Assembly (NCBI GenBank): GCA_020055645.1
Contig: CM034546.1
Span: forward strand, 25,482,001-25,546,000
Reading direction: 5' to 3'
Source: Tomocerus qinae
Lineage: Eukaryota; Arthropoda; Collembola; Entomobryomorpha; Tomoceridae
Length of the DNA stretch: 64,000 bases
The notes beneath the pieces were generated by a model, which saw only the letters and a program-made list of their open reading frames with translations, made no database searches and was not told the origin of the DNA. The position numbers and the translations under genes were made by a program. Positions 1-11,482 of the stretch are shown here, in pieces; position 1 is the first letter of the stretch; each line of letters opens with the position of its first letter.

Positions 1-203
1 TGCATTGTGAAGATTATGTTTATAATATTGTTGTACATTGTACACATAATATGCTCAATTTCAATTTATCACTTACATATTCATTACTGTAATGCTTTGC
101 AATTAAAGCTTCAAATTAACGAAGGAATAATTTCATAAAGTCAATATAATCAGTAAAATATTATAATGCTTAATATTTCACTAGTTGTTATCAAACAATA
201 ATA
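1..203. other. AT-rich flank, nothing recognised
   Basis: AT-rich sequence left of the first foldback element. No coding region, RNA gene or repeat was seen. Confidence 0.5.
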
Positions 204-1639
204 GACAGATATTATTTGATATCTGAAAGTCAAAGAATTTGTGGCACAGTGGGGAAAAAAGGAATGTGTATTTTGGTAGTTCATAATATTAGGAGAAAAC
301 AACTTTCAGGAAAAAAATCATTTTTGCCCCTGTCAGGGGTAGGGGTGCCACAAAGGCCAAAATCGGAATAATTTCTACCAAGAGAACCAATCCACCGATT
401 TGGATGAAACCTTTTTTAAAAATTATGTTAAATAGTACTCTAGAGAAGGTTTTAATAAAAAGTTGAAATTCGAAAAATTCAAATTTTAAAAAATAAATAA
501 AATTTTGAAAAAATTAAATTTCGAAGAAAAAATTTTTTTTCGAAAATTCTGCAGGAATGAAATGAAAGAGCTCATAAAATAACCCAGTACAAAAATATAA
601 TATCTCCCATTTTTGCTGACATGTAAATTATATCAGTGGTCTAATATAAATGAAAGTATATTAGCTTGGCACAACTGCATTTATTTCTCATATAATGAGA
701 CCTATTTTGTCAATAAACATCAAATACATAACTAACATAAATCGTTATAACATTATTATACCGTAAAAATTAAAACATTCTACTTGGTAGAAAAAAATTA
801 TTACCATGCATTAAGTAGGCTCTTATCTGAACATCTCTTGTGTATAACGTAGGCACTAGTCAATGCATTATGTAGGCTTACAAGGTGTCATCAATAATTC
901 CGTACATAACCACACACAAATGATGTTATACTGAATGATAACGTTTGGAAACATTAAGTTATGCCAGATTCTCTTTGTTTTACCAAGGAAAGCGGATTAA
1001 ATAGTAAGATTTAATAAATAAACGATATTTGACAACCAAATACATTTTCTGAAGCTTAAAATTTTTTATTGCAAAAAATCTTAAATTATTGCTTTTGAAA
1101 ATGCTTTTACTTAGTTGTTGAGGTAGTTTACTTCTAACTTTGTTGATTCGTTTAGTCAAAATAAAGTATTAATTCTCCTAAACACAATGTAATCCATAAT
1201 TGCCATCCGATGTAAGGTACAGGTCAGCAAAAATGGGAGATATTATATTTTTGTACTGGGTTATTTTATGAGCTCTTTCATTTCATTCCTGCAGAATTTT
1301 CGAAAAAAAATTTTTCCTTCGAAATTTAATTTTTTCAAAATTTTATTTATTTTTTAAAATTTGAATTTTTCGAATTTCAACTTTTTATTAAAACCTTCTC
1401 TAGAGTACTATTTAACATAACTTTTAAAAAAGGTTTCATCCAAATCGGTTGATTGGTTCTCTTGGTAGAAATTATTCCGATTTTGGCCTTTGTGGCACCC
1501 CTACCCCTGACAGGGGCAAAAATGATTTTTTTCCTGAAAGTTGTTTTCTCCTAATATTATGAACTACCAAAATACACATTCCTTTTTTCCCCACTGTGCC
1601 ACAAATTCTTTGACTTTCAGATATCAAATAATATCTGTC
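204..1639. mobile_element. Foldback element with 417-bp terminal inverted repeats
   Basis: The left arm (204-620) and right arm (1223-1639) are near-perfect reverse complements, each 417 bp. The outer ends read GACAGATATTATTTGATAT and its complement; the inner ends read GTCAGCAAAAATGGGAGATA and its complement. The 602-bp interior has no convincing ORF. AATA lies directly outside both ends (200-203 and 1640-1643) and may be a target duplication, but the flanks are low-complexity. This is a non-autonomous foldback or large MITE; the superfamily is unresolved. Short ORFs running through the arms are repeat artefacts. Confidence 0.85.
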
Positions 1640-3284
1640 AATATTAATATAGGTGTTCACAAAAATACTGCATTTGCTACGTTAAAGCATAATTAAATTA
1701 AACTTTTATGCTTTAATTTTTCTTTTCATTGACGTAAGTAATAGTAGTTGACACGGTTGTTGTTGTTGTCAGCTGTAGTTTTCATATATGGTATAATATA
1801 GGCTTGTATTTATACCTATAGTTATATAAAAAAACCCTTAAACCCAAAAAACCCTAAAAACCCTAAAAAACCCAAAAAACCCGGGGTCGAGGGTTTTTTC
1901 CTAAAAAACCCGGGTTTTTCGATACCTCGAGGATGAATGATCATCACAGAAATACATGCAACAGATTCCAACTGGTAATATAGAAAACGCTGAGTCTTTA
2001 TAATTTTTGTGTGTTTATCACTGAAGTACTTCGTAGCAACCATCAATAGGAATTGGGAGCTTCTCCGATTAACTTCTGGCCCAAAGATTAGTATTAAATT
2101 TTTAAATGAATGATTTGGTTCGACAAGAATATTAATACTGCAAGCACTATATTGGATATATCTGTCGGACTTTTAACATCCCGGCCAAATAATGTTTTGT
2201 TGTACTCAGATGTGACCACAGTCTAGGGCTGCGAATTTTGATTCGCCAATAAAAAGGGTTCTGCCCAACTGCTCTGTTTAAAAACCACTTAGGTTAAAAT
2301 CGCAATTTGTAAACACTGAAAGATTTCTTATGCTATTTACTTCTACAGTTATAGATAATAGAATAATAATAATTGTGTTTGTAGTTGATGAATTCATTAT
2401 TGCTTTTCCTGTTTTCATACTTCGGCGTGAAACAAGAGGATAAAATAGAGTCAAAAAGAATTCAGTTGTTATTGCACCATGTTATTATCCATGGCTGAAA
2501 TTTTACACTGAAGTAAGTTTAACGTATGTAGATACACAAAATTAATGTTACTTCCTGAACAAGTGAATCATAAATAACTATCAATATGATCTTCATACTT
2601 CTTTTTACATAATATGGGAAATCCCAAATTATTAAAATACTTAATAAACTCTATTTTATACCATGATAAAATTGTTAATTATCTTTTGATATTGTCAGTA
2701 GTCAAAATTTGTTGCAGGGAATGGCTGAAGGAATACATTTTCCTAACAACCTCCTTGGGGTTTGGTAATTGATGCCATACTTTCTTAACATAACTAATAC
2801 GGTTTGTAGTGTTCAAAAACAAAAGGATAGTTGACTTATATAAATATGAAAGCCTTCCGTGTTTTCCTTCATGCATAACAAATTTTTTATGTGAATTGGT
2901 TATGCACATTAGGCATGTAACGCACGTGTTAAAACATTCGCCACATAAAATATGTTAATAATTAATATCTATCTCTCCGAATATTTTACCATGCCGATCA
3001 TGCAGAAATTTTAAAGCACTAACGGAGTGCTACATTGCGAGTAAAAACTAGCATGTTAAGGCCTAGTTCTTGTTGAGATGCTAGTTTTCTTGAATTTCCC
3101 AATATCAAGGAAAATACATGGGTAAAATTTGCTAAAATACAATAAAAATCAGATCTGCGGTTTATAGTGCCTAGTAAATGTTTTCTCAAATTATAATCGA
3201 CTAGTAAGGTTACCCGTCCTACGGACGGGGCAGTAACAGGGCGCTTGAAATTTCATAAAATTTTAAAATACATCAATTAAAAAT
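1640..3284. other. Non-coding AT-rich stretch
   Basis: Apart from the CCCTAA-like tract at 1829-1925, I see no gene. The short minus-strand ORFs here have no recognisable domain and no splice partners. Confidence 0.4.
1829..1925. repeat. Degenerate CCCTAA-like tract
   Basis: Runs of CCC separated by A-rich spacers (ACCCTAAAAACCCTAAAAAA and relatives) are followed by GGGTTTTTT and again AAACCCGGGTTTTT, so the tract partly folds on itself. The unit resembles telomere-type CCCTAA arrays but is irregular and short. It could be an interstitial telomere-like relic or simple low-complexity sequence. The minus-strand peptide it encodes is a Gly/Phe-rich artefact. Confidence 0.55.
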
Positions 3285-4050
3285 TTATTTTCTCATTAAA
3301 AACTTCATTACACAGTATACTTTATGAGACAACAGCGCTTTATGCGGTATCATTTGGCAACGGCGCGATTTCATTTGGCAACGGCGCAATTTCATTTGGC
3401 AACGGAGTGGTTTCTTTCGGCAACGGAGCTGTCTCAATTGGCAAGGAAGCAGTTTCATTTGACATCGGAGCGGTTTCGTTTGGCAACGGAGTATCTCCAA
3501 TATTCCTTTTTTTCCCCGCCGCAATGAAAGCTTCAGATTCTCTTGATCTTGCTGAAACTTTAGTTTCATTTCCTCCATGTTTTTCCGATGTTCCGCATGA
3601 GATGCAAGTATAATTAACCCCGCAGCAGTCGGGGTGTTGCAAATTAAACAACACATGTACGTACTTTCAACAGGGGCTATTTTACACCCAGCACACCAGG
3701 TCCATTCCTCTTCCGGCTTTCCAATTAACTTTAGCATTTCGAGATCGAAGACCGTTTTGCAGTTAGTACATTTTCCTAAAATTACACAAAAAGTTATATT
3801 TATATTTTTAAATATTAATTTACAGTTATAATTTATTTGATTTGTTAATTAAAATTACAAAGAACATTTTTCTTGAATTAGCTTAACCTTCAACGTAATA
3901 ATTACGCACGCCCAGCCTACAATTGTAGCAAAATCGTTTACTTTTTGACAGTGGCAGTTTTCCAGGATCTGAGTCGTTTAGAGAAATCATTTCTTCCTTT
4001 TTTCTTTGGAAAGAATTTCCCGCGCAGGCACGTTTTCTCTCGGAACTCAT
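3285..4050 (-). CDS. Two-exon hypothetical protein with four CxxC pairs and C-terminal heptad repeats
   Basis: Predicted exons are 4050-3888 and 3775-3285. The donor is GAAG|GTTAAG, the acceptor is TTTTAG, and the join is phase 1, giving about 217 aa. Exon 1 starts at an ATG, is Lys/Arg-rich and ends near a CYNC pair. Exon 2 opens with CTNC and then has CAGC and CLIC, so four CxxC pairs could form two zinc ribbons or one treble-clef-like unit. A short charged helix (HRKNMEEMKLKFQQDQ) follows, then a 7-residue repeat with one Cys per unit (QMKLRRC-like). I do not recognise the family. Binding of zinc is inferred from Cys spacing. It could be a host gene or a repeat-borne ORF; the 21-bp array inside the coding region makes rapid length change likely. 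Confidence 0.5.
3351..3497. repeat. 21-bp tandem array, 7 units, inside the CxxC gene
   Basis: Seven units of CATTTGGCAACGGAGCGGTTT type follow each other exactly every 21 bp, with about one to six differences between units. Because 21 is divisible by three, every frame stays open: the gene frame gives Cys-containing heptads, and another minus-strand frame gives NETAPLP-like heptads. Confidence 0.85.
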
Positions 4051-4070
4051 TTTAACACTCTAATCATTAA

Positions 4071-4225
4071 GAAAATATGAACCCACCCTTTAATTTTAAA
4101 AAATGAACCCATCTTTAAAATTTACAATATGAACCCACCCTTAAATTTTAAAACATGGACCCACCCTTAAAATTTAAAATATGAAACCACCCTTAAATTT
4201 TAAAACATGAACCCACCCTTAATAT
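4071..4225. repeat. About 31-bp minisatellite, roughly five copies
   Basis: Repeated ATGAACCCACCCTTAAATTT blocks alternate with A-rich spacers, about 31 bp per unit. It sits directly upstream of the start codon of the CxxC gene on the minus strand, so it would lie in its promoter or 5' leader. No coding content. Confidence 0.8.
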
Positions 4226-4530
4226 TGGCTATCAAAATCAAAATCTTTAAAAATCATTGCCTCTCCACTTTACATATATCCTAGGCATTTTGCAAGGCTA
4301 GTAGAAGTAAAATAGGTTTGGAATTCCCAGGCACTTCTGAAATTTTGTGTATGTAAACCGATTTATGACGTCACACGGCAACTTTCCTATACATTTGCTT
4401 GGGGCATCACCATGGTGAAAGTGCATGTCAAAAAATTTTGTTCGTATTCGTATTTAATTGGTATAATTTTGTCTAAAACATTTTTCTGCCCCATGGAAAT
4501 GTATTAGAAATGTCGCCGTGTGACGCCTAC
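4226..4530. other. Non-coding spacer
   Basis: No gene, RNA or repeat recognised between the minisatellite and the 390-bp tandem repeat. Confidence 0.4.
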
Positions 4531-5460
4531 GACAACAATACCCCACCCCAAATTTCCTTACCAAAAAAGATACGACACAACGGACAGTAGACAGTAGACA
4601 GGGTGGACGGTCACTAAATCAGCATGCACAGGAATAGAAATGCCTCCGAATCTTGTCTGTGATATCCTGGAGTTGTGAGAAGTTCGAAAGTTAATCTAAA
4701 AAATTTAGCTTGTATTATTCATAGAGTTGAGTACACGTGCTAAAATGTATGTTGCAAACAGAATGCATTTGGTAGAGCTACATGTAAACAGTAAAATTGT
4801 TGACTTTTGTCGCGGTCAGAGCGGTCGCCCGTTTTAGCATAGACCTTACGGGCAACCGCTCTGACTTCGACAAAAGTCAATAATTTACTGTTTACATGAG
4901 GATAGTGTATCGTGTCCTACGACAGCAATACCCCACCCCAAATTTCCTTACCAAAAAAGATACGACACAACGGACAGTAGACAGTAGACAGGGTGGACGG
5001 TCACTAAATCAGCATGCACAGGAATAGAAATGCCTCCGAATCTTGTCTGTGATATCCTGGAGTTGTGAGAAGTTCGAAAGTTAATCTAAAAAATATAGCT
5101 TGTATTATTCATAGAGTTGAGTACACGTGCTAAAATGTATGTTGCAAACAGAATGCATTTGGTAGAGCTACATGTAAACACAGTAAAATTGTTGACTTTT
5201 GTCGCGGTCAGAGCGGTCGCCCGTTTTAGCATAGACCTTACGGGCAACCGCTCTGACTTCGACAAAAGTCAATAATTTAATGTTTACATGAGGATAATGT
5301 ATCGTGTCCTACGACAACAATACCCCACCCCAAATTTCCTTACCCAAAAAGATACGACACAACGGACAGTAGACAGGGTGGACGGTCACCAAATCAGCAT
5401 GGACAGGAATAGAAATGCCTCCAGTCTGTGTTATCTTGGAGTTGTGAGAAACGTCCATTT
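4531..5460. repeat. About 390-bp tandem repeat (2.4 copies), each full copy with a long hairpin
   Basis: The block beginning GACAACAATACCCCACCCCA occurs at 4531, 4921 and 5313, giving periods of 390 and 392 bp; the third copy stops at about 5460. Each full copy contains an inverted repeat of about 50 bp per arm (about 4781-4899 and 5171-5291). The arms carry TTGACTTTTGTCG and GTCAGAGCGGT and are separated by TTTTAGCATAGACCTTA. It resembles a satellite seed or a tandemly duplicated foldback. No protein is encoded. Confidence 0.85.
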
Positions 5461-6440
5461 ACAATGGACAGCAGGAGCAGAGTCGTTTCATTTCAAAACT
5501 TGGCTGTGTGTGCCAGTCTGGAATGGTTCTCTCTCGCTCCGTTGGATTCCACTTCTGTCCTGCTTCGAGAGAGAAGAGCAGCAGAAGTGGAATGAGCTGA
5601 TGAGATATTGTTTCGTGTGATTTGTGTGTGTTGAGAGCCTGGATTTGTTTGTAACATTCCAACGCCACTGAGCCAAATTCAGGCTCTGAAATGTTAACAC
5701 ACACACACATACACACACACCAAATTTTTTCTTTTTATTCATATGATTAAATAGCTATTTGAAATTCAATTAAATAAATCTAAGTATTTTTAACTTTAGC
5801 CATCAAATTAAGTAATAATAATTTTATGGGTTAAAATTTAAAATTTAAAAATGCAATACAAAGATTCTGTGCCCTGCTGACTATCAATCATGTTTTTCAA
5901 AGTTGCTGATTATGCTGATTAGGCGATTACACCTAATGGGCATTTTGATTTGGGTTGGGTAGCACCTACTCATTTGGAATTTGAAACGCCTGTGCCAATA
6001 AAAATTGGGATAACCGAGTAGCAAAATGTGGACTATATTGTCCTAGTTCCCGAAGTGACACTGTCGGCTAAATTACGAGATAGAATTATTTTGTAACCTT
6101 TAATTACTATTTTTGATGTTTTTAGTATTTAGACGATTCAATAATTCCCTATACATAAATCCTAATTACGCAGCATTTTATGCAAAATATTACAGTAATG
6201 GATGATTATGAAAATTTTTCAATCGGTTATATTTGTTAGCTCCATATATTATACTCGGTCGGTACTATTATATAGAAGTTTATCTTATTAGTAGGAAACC
6301 TAACAGAATATTACCACAGCGTCATAGAAGGAACCTACGTTATTGATCGCAGATTTAGTACTTTATTATTCAACAACACTGGAAAGGACGGACTCAATAT
6401 ATTCTTTCTTTAGAATTGAAAAAGTAGGTACGTCTTGTAA
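5461..6440. other. Non-coding stretch with a CA microsatellite
   Basis: A short (CA)n tract lies at about 5697-5720. The remainder is AT-rich, with no supported gene. ORFs over the microsatellite are artefacts. Confidence 0.4.
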
Positions 6441-6448
6441 AATTGCAA

Positions 6449-7100
6449 AAACCGAGAAAGGAAACGAGAGTCAAGAAATAGCCAAAGCCAATATATGTGG
6501 ACTGTATTGCTTAGTACCACAGAACTTTACAGACGAATGTCAAAAGGTACTCACGTTGTTGAACACAAAAGTAAAATATAATACTACCAATATATATATA
6601 GATTATATACATCATATAAATCATATAGGGCAAATACTTTCCTACCAAAACACGTGGACATAACGGAATATTTGAACAGAGAAATGTCAAATAGCAGAAA
6701 CCGAGAATAGAAAAGAGAGACACACGAAATAGCCATACAAACAGGGCCGCAGCGAGGGGGGGCACCGGGGCACGTGCCCCCCCGAAATCGAGAAAAATAA
6801 AGAAATTTTTGTCTAAAATCGCAAAAAATCGCTAAAATTTTCGCGCTTCGCGCGAAAATTAGCTAGCTTTTTCTCGGTGCCCCTCTCGAAATTTTTTTCT
6901 GGCTGCGGCCCTGCATACAAATGGACTGTATTGTAGTACCACAGATTTTTAAGGACGGATTTCAGAAGGTACTCACGTTGTTGAACACAGAAAGAATATA
7001 TAACATCATTAATATAAATTGCATATTCATAAATTCCTACTGGGAAAATTCTACGGCAACACGTGTACGTAACGGATTATTTGAGCCGAGAAGCGTCAAA
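6449..7100. repeat. Two copies of an approximately 245-bp tandem unit
   Basis: AAACCGAGAAAGG...GTACTCACGTTGTTGAACAC at 6449-6566 recurs at 6697-6989, the second copy being interrupted by the MITE at 6742-6913. Both copies keep a similar short frame (VPQ.F.D..QKVLTLLNT), which could be a coding remnant or chance conservation of a recent duplicate. No family recognised. Confidence 0.6.
6742..6913. mobile_element. 172-bp hAT-type MITE
   Basis: The termini are CAGGGCCGCAGC and GCTGCGGCCCTG, a perfect 12-bp inverted repeat. It is flanked by the 8-bp direct repeat CATACAAA (6734-6741 and 6914-6921). An 8-bp duplication with CAGGG ends is typical of hAT elements. The interior is A-rich with a CGCGCTTCGCG palindrome and no ORF. 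A fragment of the same family lies at about 44285-44360. Confidence 0.9.
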
Positions 7101-7591
7101 CGTGTTTGGGATTTCACGTTGGCAAGTTTTGCTTCATCACATCAATGTCACATTTGTCATTTACGTATATAGCGTTGCAAATAAAAGCTACATTTAAAAC
7201 AATGGCTAAAATTAAACTAGCTTATTGAGTTTCAGTTCTCAGTTGTCACTTAGCCCTTTCCATCGCTCTTTATCTGACGTGACTTTTTTTGACTCTGACA
7301 AGAAATAAAAATTGTCATGTTAGTTAATTATAAAATATCCAAAATTTAATTGAATGTATTAGAGAATTCCCCCGTAATTATAAAGATTCGCACAGCATAG
7401 CACGGCACTTCTTCCAGAATAGGTTGGGTTATCTTTTGGAACCTGGACAAAAATATTTAACCAAAGAGTAGTTCATATATTTATTTGAAGGGAATTGCTA
7501 GTGCCCTGTTTCAAGAACAAGTTACATAGACAATATAAAAGATTTATGTATTTCACTAACTCTTTTCAATAGCCTTACGTATCGATTTAAA
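7101..7591. other. 5' flank of GR-like gene 1
   Basis: AT-rich, no ORF of note. It should contain the promoter and 5' UTR of the receptor gene starting at 7592; no clear TATA or Inr could be assigned. Confidence 0.35.
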
Positions 7592-9599
7592 ATGAGTACG
7601 AAGGACATGAGAACTGCTATTAAAAATTTTGCCACCCTCTGCAAATATTTTAAATACGGTCCAATCTATTTCGAACCTCGCAGTTGGAGTATAACTGCAG
7701 GGAAAATTAAATCCAGTAGATATTGTTGGTACATCGGACTGGTACTACAATTATGTACAATTTTGTACTACATAAACATTTTACTGAAACAAATATTTTT
7801 AAAAAATCCTTACCTTTCCGCTTCTCAAATTATGTTTGTTATTTACTTTACAAGTGGATTTGGCATTGTATTTACAGCCTCCATTCCTTTTGTATTTCAA
7901 ATACAAGATTCAGTGCAAGTTATTAACTGTGCCTTGAAAAATGAAGTTAACTTTAAACGTAAGTTCTATAAACTCAATGAATTTATAAAATTAAATATAA
8001 ATTTAACAGTAACAACTATCGCTGAGAATTTCATGAGTTCAATTCCTGCCATTATTGTCTAGAAGGCTATGTCTGCCTATGCGTTAATTGATACTGTAGC
8101 ACATGCCCGTAGGTTTGATCATCCAAGTGAGATAGATAAGGTTAAGCCAACTATTACCTACTTAACAATTTACGGTATTCTTTTAAAGCAAGAAATTTTT
8201 ACCGGAATAAGAACGAAAGTAGAGTTTGAGGAGATATAGCGTGTTAATTGAGCCCCAAATGAGATAATTTACCTATATGAGAAACTAAAAAGTCACATGA
8301 TTTTTAGCTCTGCCGTTCTCTTTTGCTGATTCCAGTTACGACGAATTAAACACTAGAGAGGCGAGTAATTTCCTGTAGGGTAGAATGCCAGATGATGTGA
8401 GATTGAGCACACAGTTGGTAACTGCCACGAGTGACAAATTTCACACACCTGGTAATCGAAGTAAGTAATGTATGTTGGTAAAGGAAGGGTTAAATGAAAA
8501 GCAAGATTTAGGCTGGGAAATACCACTAACGAGAAGTTTTTGAATTTCCACTGGGATGTGGATATCAAAATAGAGTGGGAAAGGGTAAGAGTTACAAATA
8601 CAGTAAACATTTGATTCAGTTTTCAGCATTTCTGTTCCATACGTTTAACAAAATGGGGTGAAAAATAGAATTCGAAACTGATGAAAGACAACGGCTTGGT
8701 ATTACTAAACGACTGTATGTGTCCTCATTTCTTGAAATAATGTCCTATAATAATAAATAATTTTTTTCTCAAATTTGATTTTAGTGAGAACTCGAGGATT
8801 CCAGGAACCCAATTTGCTAACGATACTCGTTTCAATAATATTTAAAATTGGTATTCCGGTACTGCTTGCTATTGCCATGTTAGTTGTTGCTTTCATAGTC
8901 TACCAAAAATTACATCCCTTGTACCCAATCGTTGCATTCCTCATCCCAAAGTACAAAGACACATTTATCGTTGACATTTTATTGTTTATGTTTTATTTTC
9001 CCTGGACTGTGCATGGTGGACTAATTTTATCAATTTATGCCGCCTTGGCCTTTGTGTATGCCTTTTCAACTATCAAGTTTATCAAATTAATCACCCCTCG
9101 GAGACAGCACATTGATATATTTTGGAAATCCACTAAAAAATACCAGCAACTCACAAGAAATCAATTTGGAAAAGCTAAAATGATTTATTTGCAACAATTG
9201 TATATCAACAATCTAGCAAATAACACTTTTGGACTGACACTTTCCTGTTGTTTTGGATTAGTAGTAGGGTTCGTTCTGATAGGAAATTTCGGTTGCATCA
9301 AATTATATGGAATTATAAAAATGCCTCTATATTTGTACATGCCTGTCCTCACAATCGTCACTTGGGGGTTATGTGGTGTGTTACTAATATTGGCATCTTT
9401 GTTATTTGAAAACTCAGAAATCTTTCTACAACGAATGTACCCTATTTGCAAGGCACTACAAAGAAAAGAAATCAAAGCATTGCCGAATCTAAAAGCAAGA
9501 CTACACAATTTCTTTTTCATCAGAAGAAGTACACTCTTAGATACTTTCGCCTTTGTAGTTTACAATACAATAACCCTGCTAATGTCTGTCAAAATTTAG
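7592..9599 (+). CDS. Gustatory-receptor-like seven-transmembrane protein 1
   Basis: Predicted exons are 7592-7958 and 8785-9599. The donor is AAAC|GTAAGT and the acceptor TTGATTTTAG; the join is phase 1, giving 393 aa, a usual GR length. The protein is almost all hydrophobic helices (seven segments are plausible) and ends with a short helix and tail, RSTLLDTFAFVVYNTITLLM, at the place of the insect GR TYhhhhhQF signature but without its exact residues. Expected role: ligand-gated cation channel in the chemosensory neuron membrane; the ligand is unknown. The start ATG lies in TTTAAAATG, as in GR-like gene 2. The 826-bp intron has no coding content I can support. Relatives in the window are at 28732, 31926, 34093 and 40457. 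Family assignment rests on topology, length, intron phase and C-terminal pattern, not on strong motifs. Confidence 0.72.
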
Positions 9600-10292
9600 A
9601 TGTAATAAATTGTAATTCGTCTCATGTTGTAGATGTAAAATGTAAATATAATTTATGTATAAAAAGTCGTTGGAACAGTAATGCACATATCCGACGTTTT
9701 ACGTGCTAAAACATCTTTCTTATACAAAACAGTTTAATAATTATTACTTAATTCTTTGAGGGGGCATGTTTTTACCTCTTGGAAAAATATTTCCACGCGC
9801 TATCTTCGATTAAAGTTGACTTTGAACACCACAGTAATCCATTTACGTTTCAAAAGAAGGGAAAAGGTTATGGAAAAGTTAAGCACGTATTAATATTAAA
9901 TCAAGCAGGCAGTTGTGTATTGTGTTTAAGTTCGGAGAGTGTGGAAGTGAGAGGGAGAATTCTACTGCGCTGAGTCAGTAAGGTGGTAGATGGGAAATTT
10001 GTGCGTGTGTGTATAAGTGAAGCTTTTCGACGTCTGTGTCTGCTGCGACCATAAATAAGCCTCCCTATACCATAGTAGTAGTAATAGCGTTTTATTTGCG
10101 CTTCTAGCGGGCAACAGCCCATCGCAAAAAATTGTTTTCAGTCACAAAGCATCAAATAAAATAACATTATTATAGCCGAATGTTTATAACAATTTAGTAA
10201 CACAATACAAACCAATTCTAAATTTATTACACCAGCAATGACCAAATGTACGTTAACCCCACATATGACGAAAACCTGCCCAAAAATTTTGA
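9600..10292. other. Non-coding stretch downstream of GR-like gene 1
   Basis: No second gene seen. An AATAAA-like word (TGTAATAAATTG) follows the stop codon at about 9604 and could serve as poly(A) signal. The remainder is unassigned. Confidence 0.35.
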
Positions 10293-10432
10293 AGAGTATT
10301 TGCACGGCAAGTAGAATTTTGAAAGGCAATTGCACGTCAAGTAGAATTTTGAAACCTAATTGCACGGAAAGTAGAATTTTGAAACCTAATTGCACGGAAA
10401 GTAGAATTTTGAAGTGTAATAATTGCACATAT
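10293..10432. repeat. 30-bp minisatellite, about 4-5 units
   Basis: Units of AATTGCACGGAAAGTAGAAT plus TTTGAAACCT repeat every 30 bp with few substitutions. The in-frame period keeps both strands open, which explains the short ORFs crossing it. Confidence 0.85.
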
Positions 10433-10697
10433 TGCATTACAATTTGATAAAAAAAAGAATTTTTTTAAATTACAATAAGATTAAAACTAGTGTTGTGTGC
10501 TTAGATGTTTAATTCAGGGTTTATGTTTACCAACATATTAATGATGATTTAAAATTGAGTAAAAGATTACTTTAATTGTACGGAGAAGAAAAATTGTTCG
10601 TATTTTGATTAAACATTTTCTAATTTAAGGATAAAATTTTAATTTAAGTAAAATATTATATTAAAATGTTTACAGATATGTGTTTTATTCATACATA

Positions 10698-11482
10698 CCG
10701 TATTTTCCGAATTAATTCACCCTGTTCAAAATAGTTGACCCCCTCCGGGTCAACTTTTATATTTTCACGTAACCAAGTGCCTTCAAAAATTAGTTGACCC
10801 TCTTCGAAATAATTGACCCCCTATTTTGTATAGTGGGAGATAATATGACCTATACAATATACTAGTATACACATAGTTGAGTATTTGCATGGAAAATGTG
10901 ATGAATTGGAAATCAGGATTACTTAGATTATGATAGGTAATACGCATTCACTGCAGATTAGCTTACGTCACGATATAATTTTAGTGAAAATGTCTACCTC
11001 AGAAGGTCGTACCCAAACTACTCCTAAAAGACCACTAACATTCAATTCTCATTCGGGAGTAATTAAGATGCATACAATACATAATAGGATTATACAATAC
11101 AATTTAGCGGACGGCATACAACTAAATGGCATATAGCCTGAGATACATAAAGTAGCAGCACAATTCAATATTACGCAAAGTCTAATAAACTTCGTAAACC
11201 AAATTAGTGGAAGTAAATCAATTTTTGTATGAAAAAGTGTATAACTGAATACATTCTTAATAACTTTTAATTTACTTGTATTTTCTTTATTTGACATTGC
11301 ACTTGGCCCTTTCTATTCATTTAAAAAATTAAGCAAGAAAGTAAAAAATTTAAAATTCGCCTTGAAATAATAATTGACCCTGTTCGTTGTAGTTGACCCC
11401 CCGGGGTCATCTATTTATTTTTCGCATGAAGGGCATGGTTGAAACAATGGTTGACCCTGGTCAACTAATTCGGAAAATACGG
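10698..11482. mobile_element. TA-flanked TIR element with a vestigial helix-turn-helix ORF
   Basis: The ends are CCGTATTTTCCGAATTA and TAATTCGGAAAATACGG, directly flanked by TA on each side (10696-10697 and 11483-11484), as expected for Tc1/mariner/pogo-type insertion. Further inverted GGGTCAA/TTGACCC words sit inside the ends. The interior plus strand carries a broken frame at about 10989-11240 with KRPLTF and, after a stop, EIHKVAAQFNITQSLINF, which resembles the Psq/CENP-B-type HTH of pogo-like transposases. Total 785 bp, so most of the transposase is gone. Superfamily is inferred. Confidence 0.7.

Noticed and set aside
3324..3654. Plus-strand and alternative-frame ORFs over the 21-bp array
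   Set aside because: A 21-bp period keeps all frames open. Only the minus-strand frame joins a plausible exon 1 with conserved CxxC spacing.
5459..5742. Overlapping minus-strand ORFs over the CA microsatellite
   Set aside because: They translate a CA/TG repeat into Cys/Val runs and have no splice or domain support.
8353..8896. Minus-strand ORFs within the intron of GR-like gene 1
   Set aside because: Short, overlapping frames in AT-rich intronic DNA, without features.
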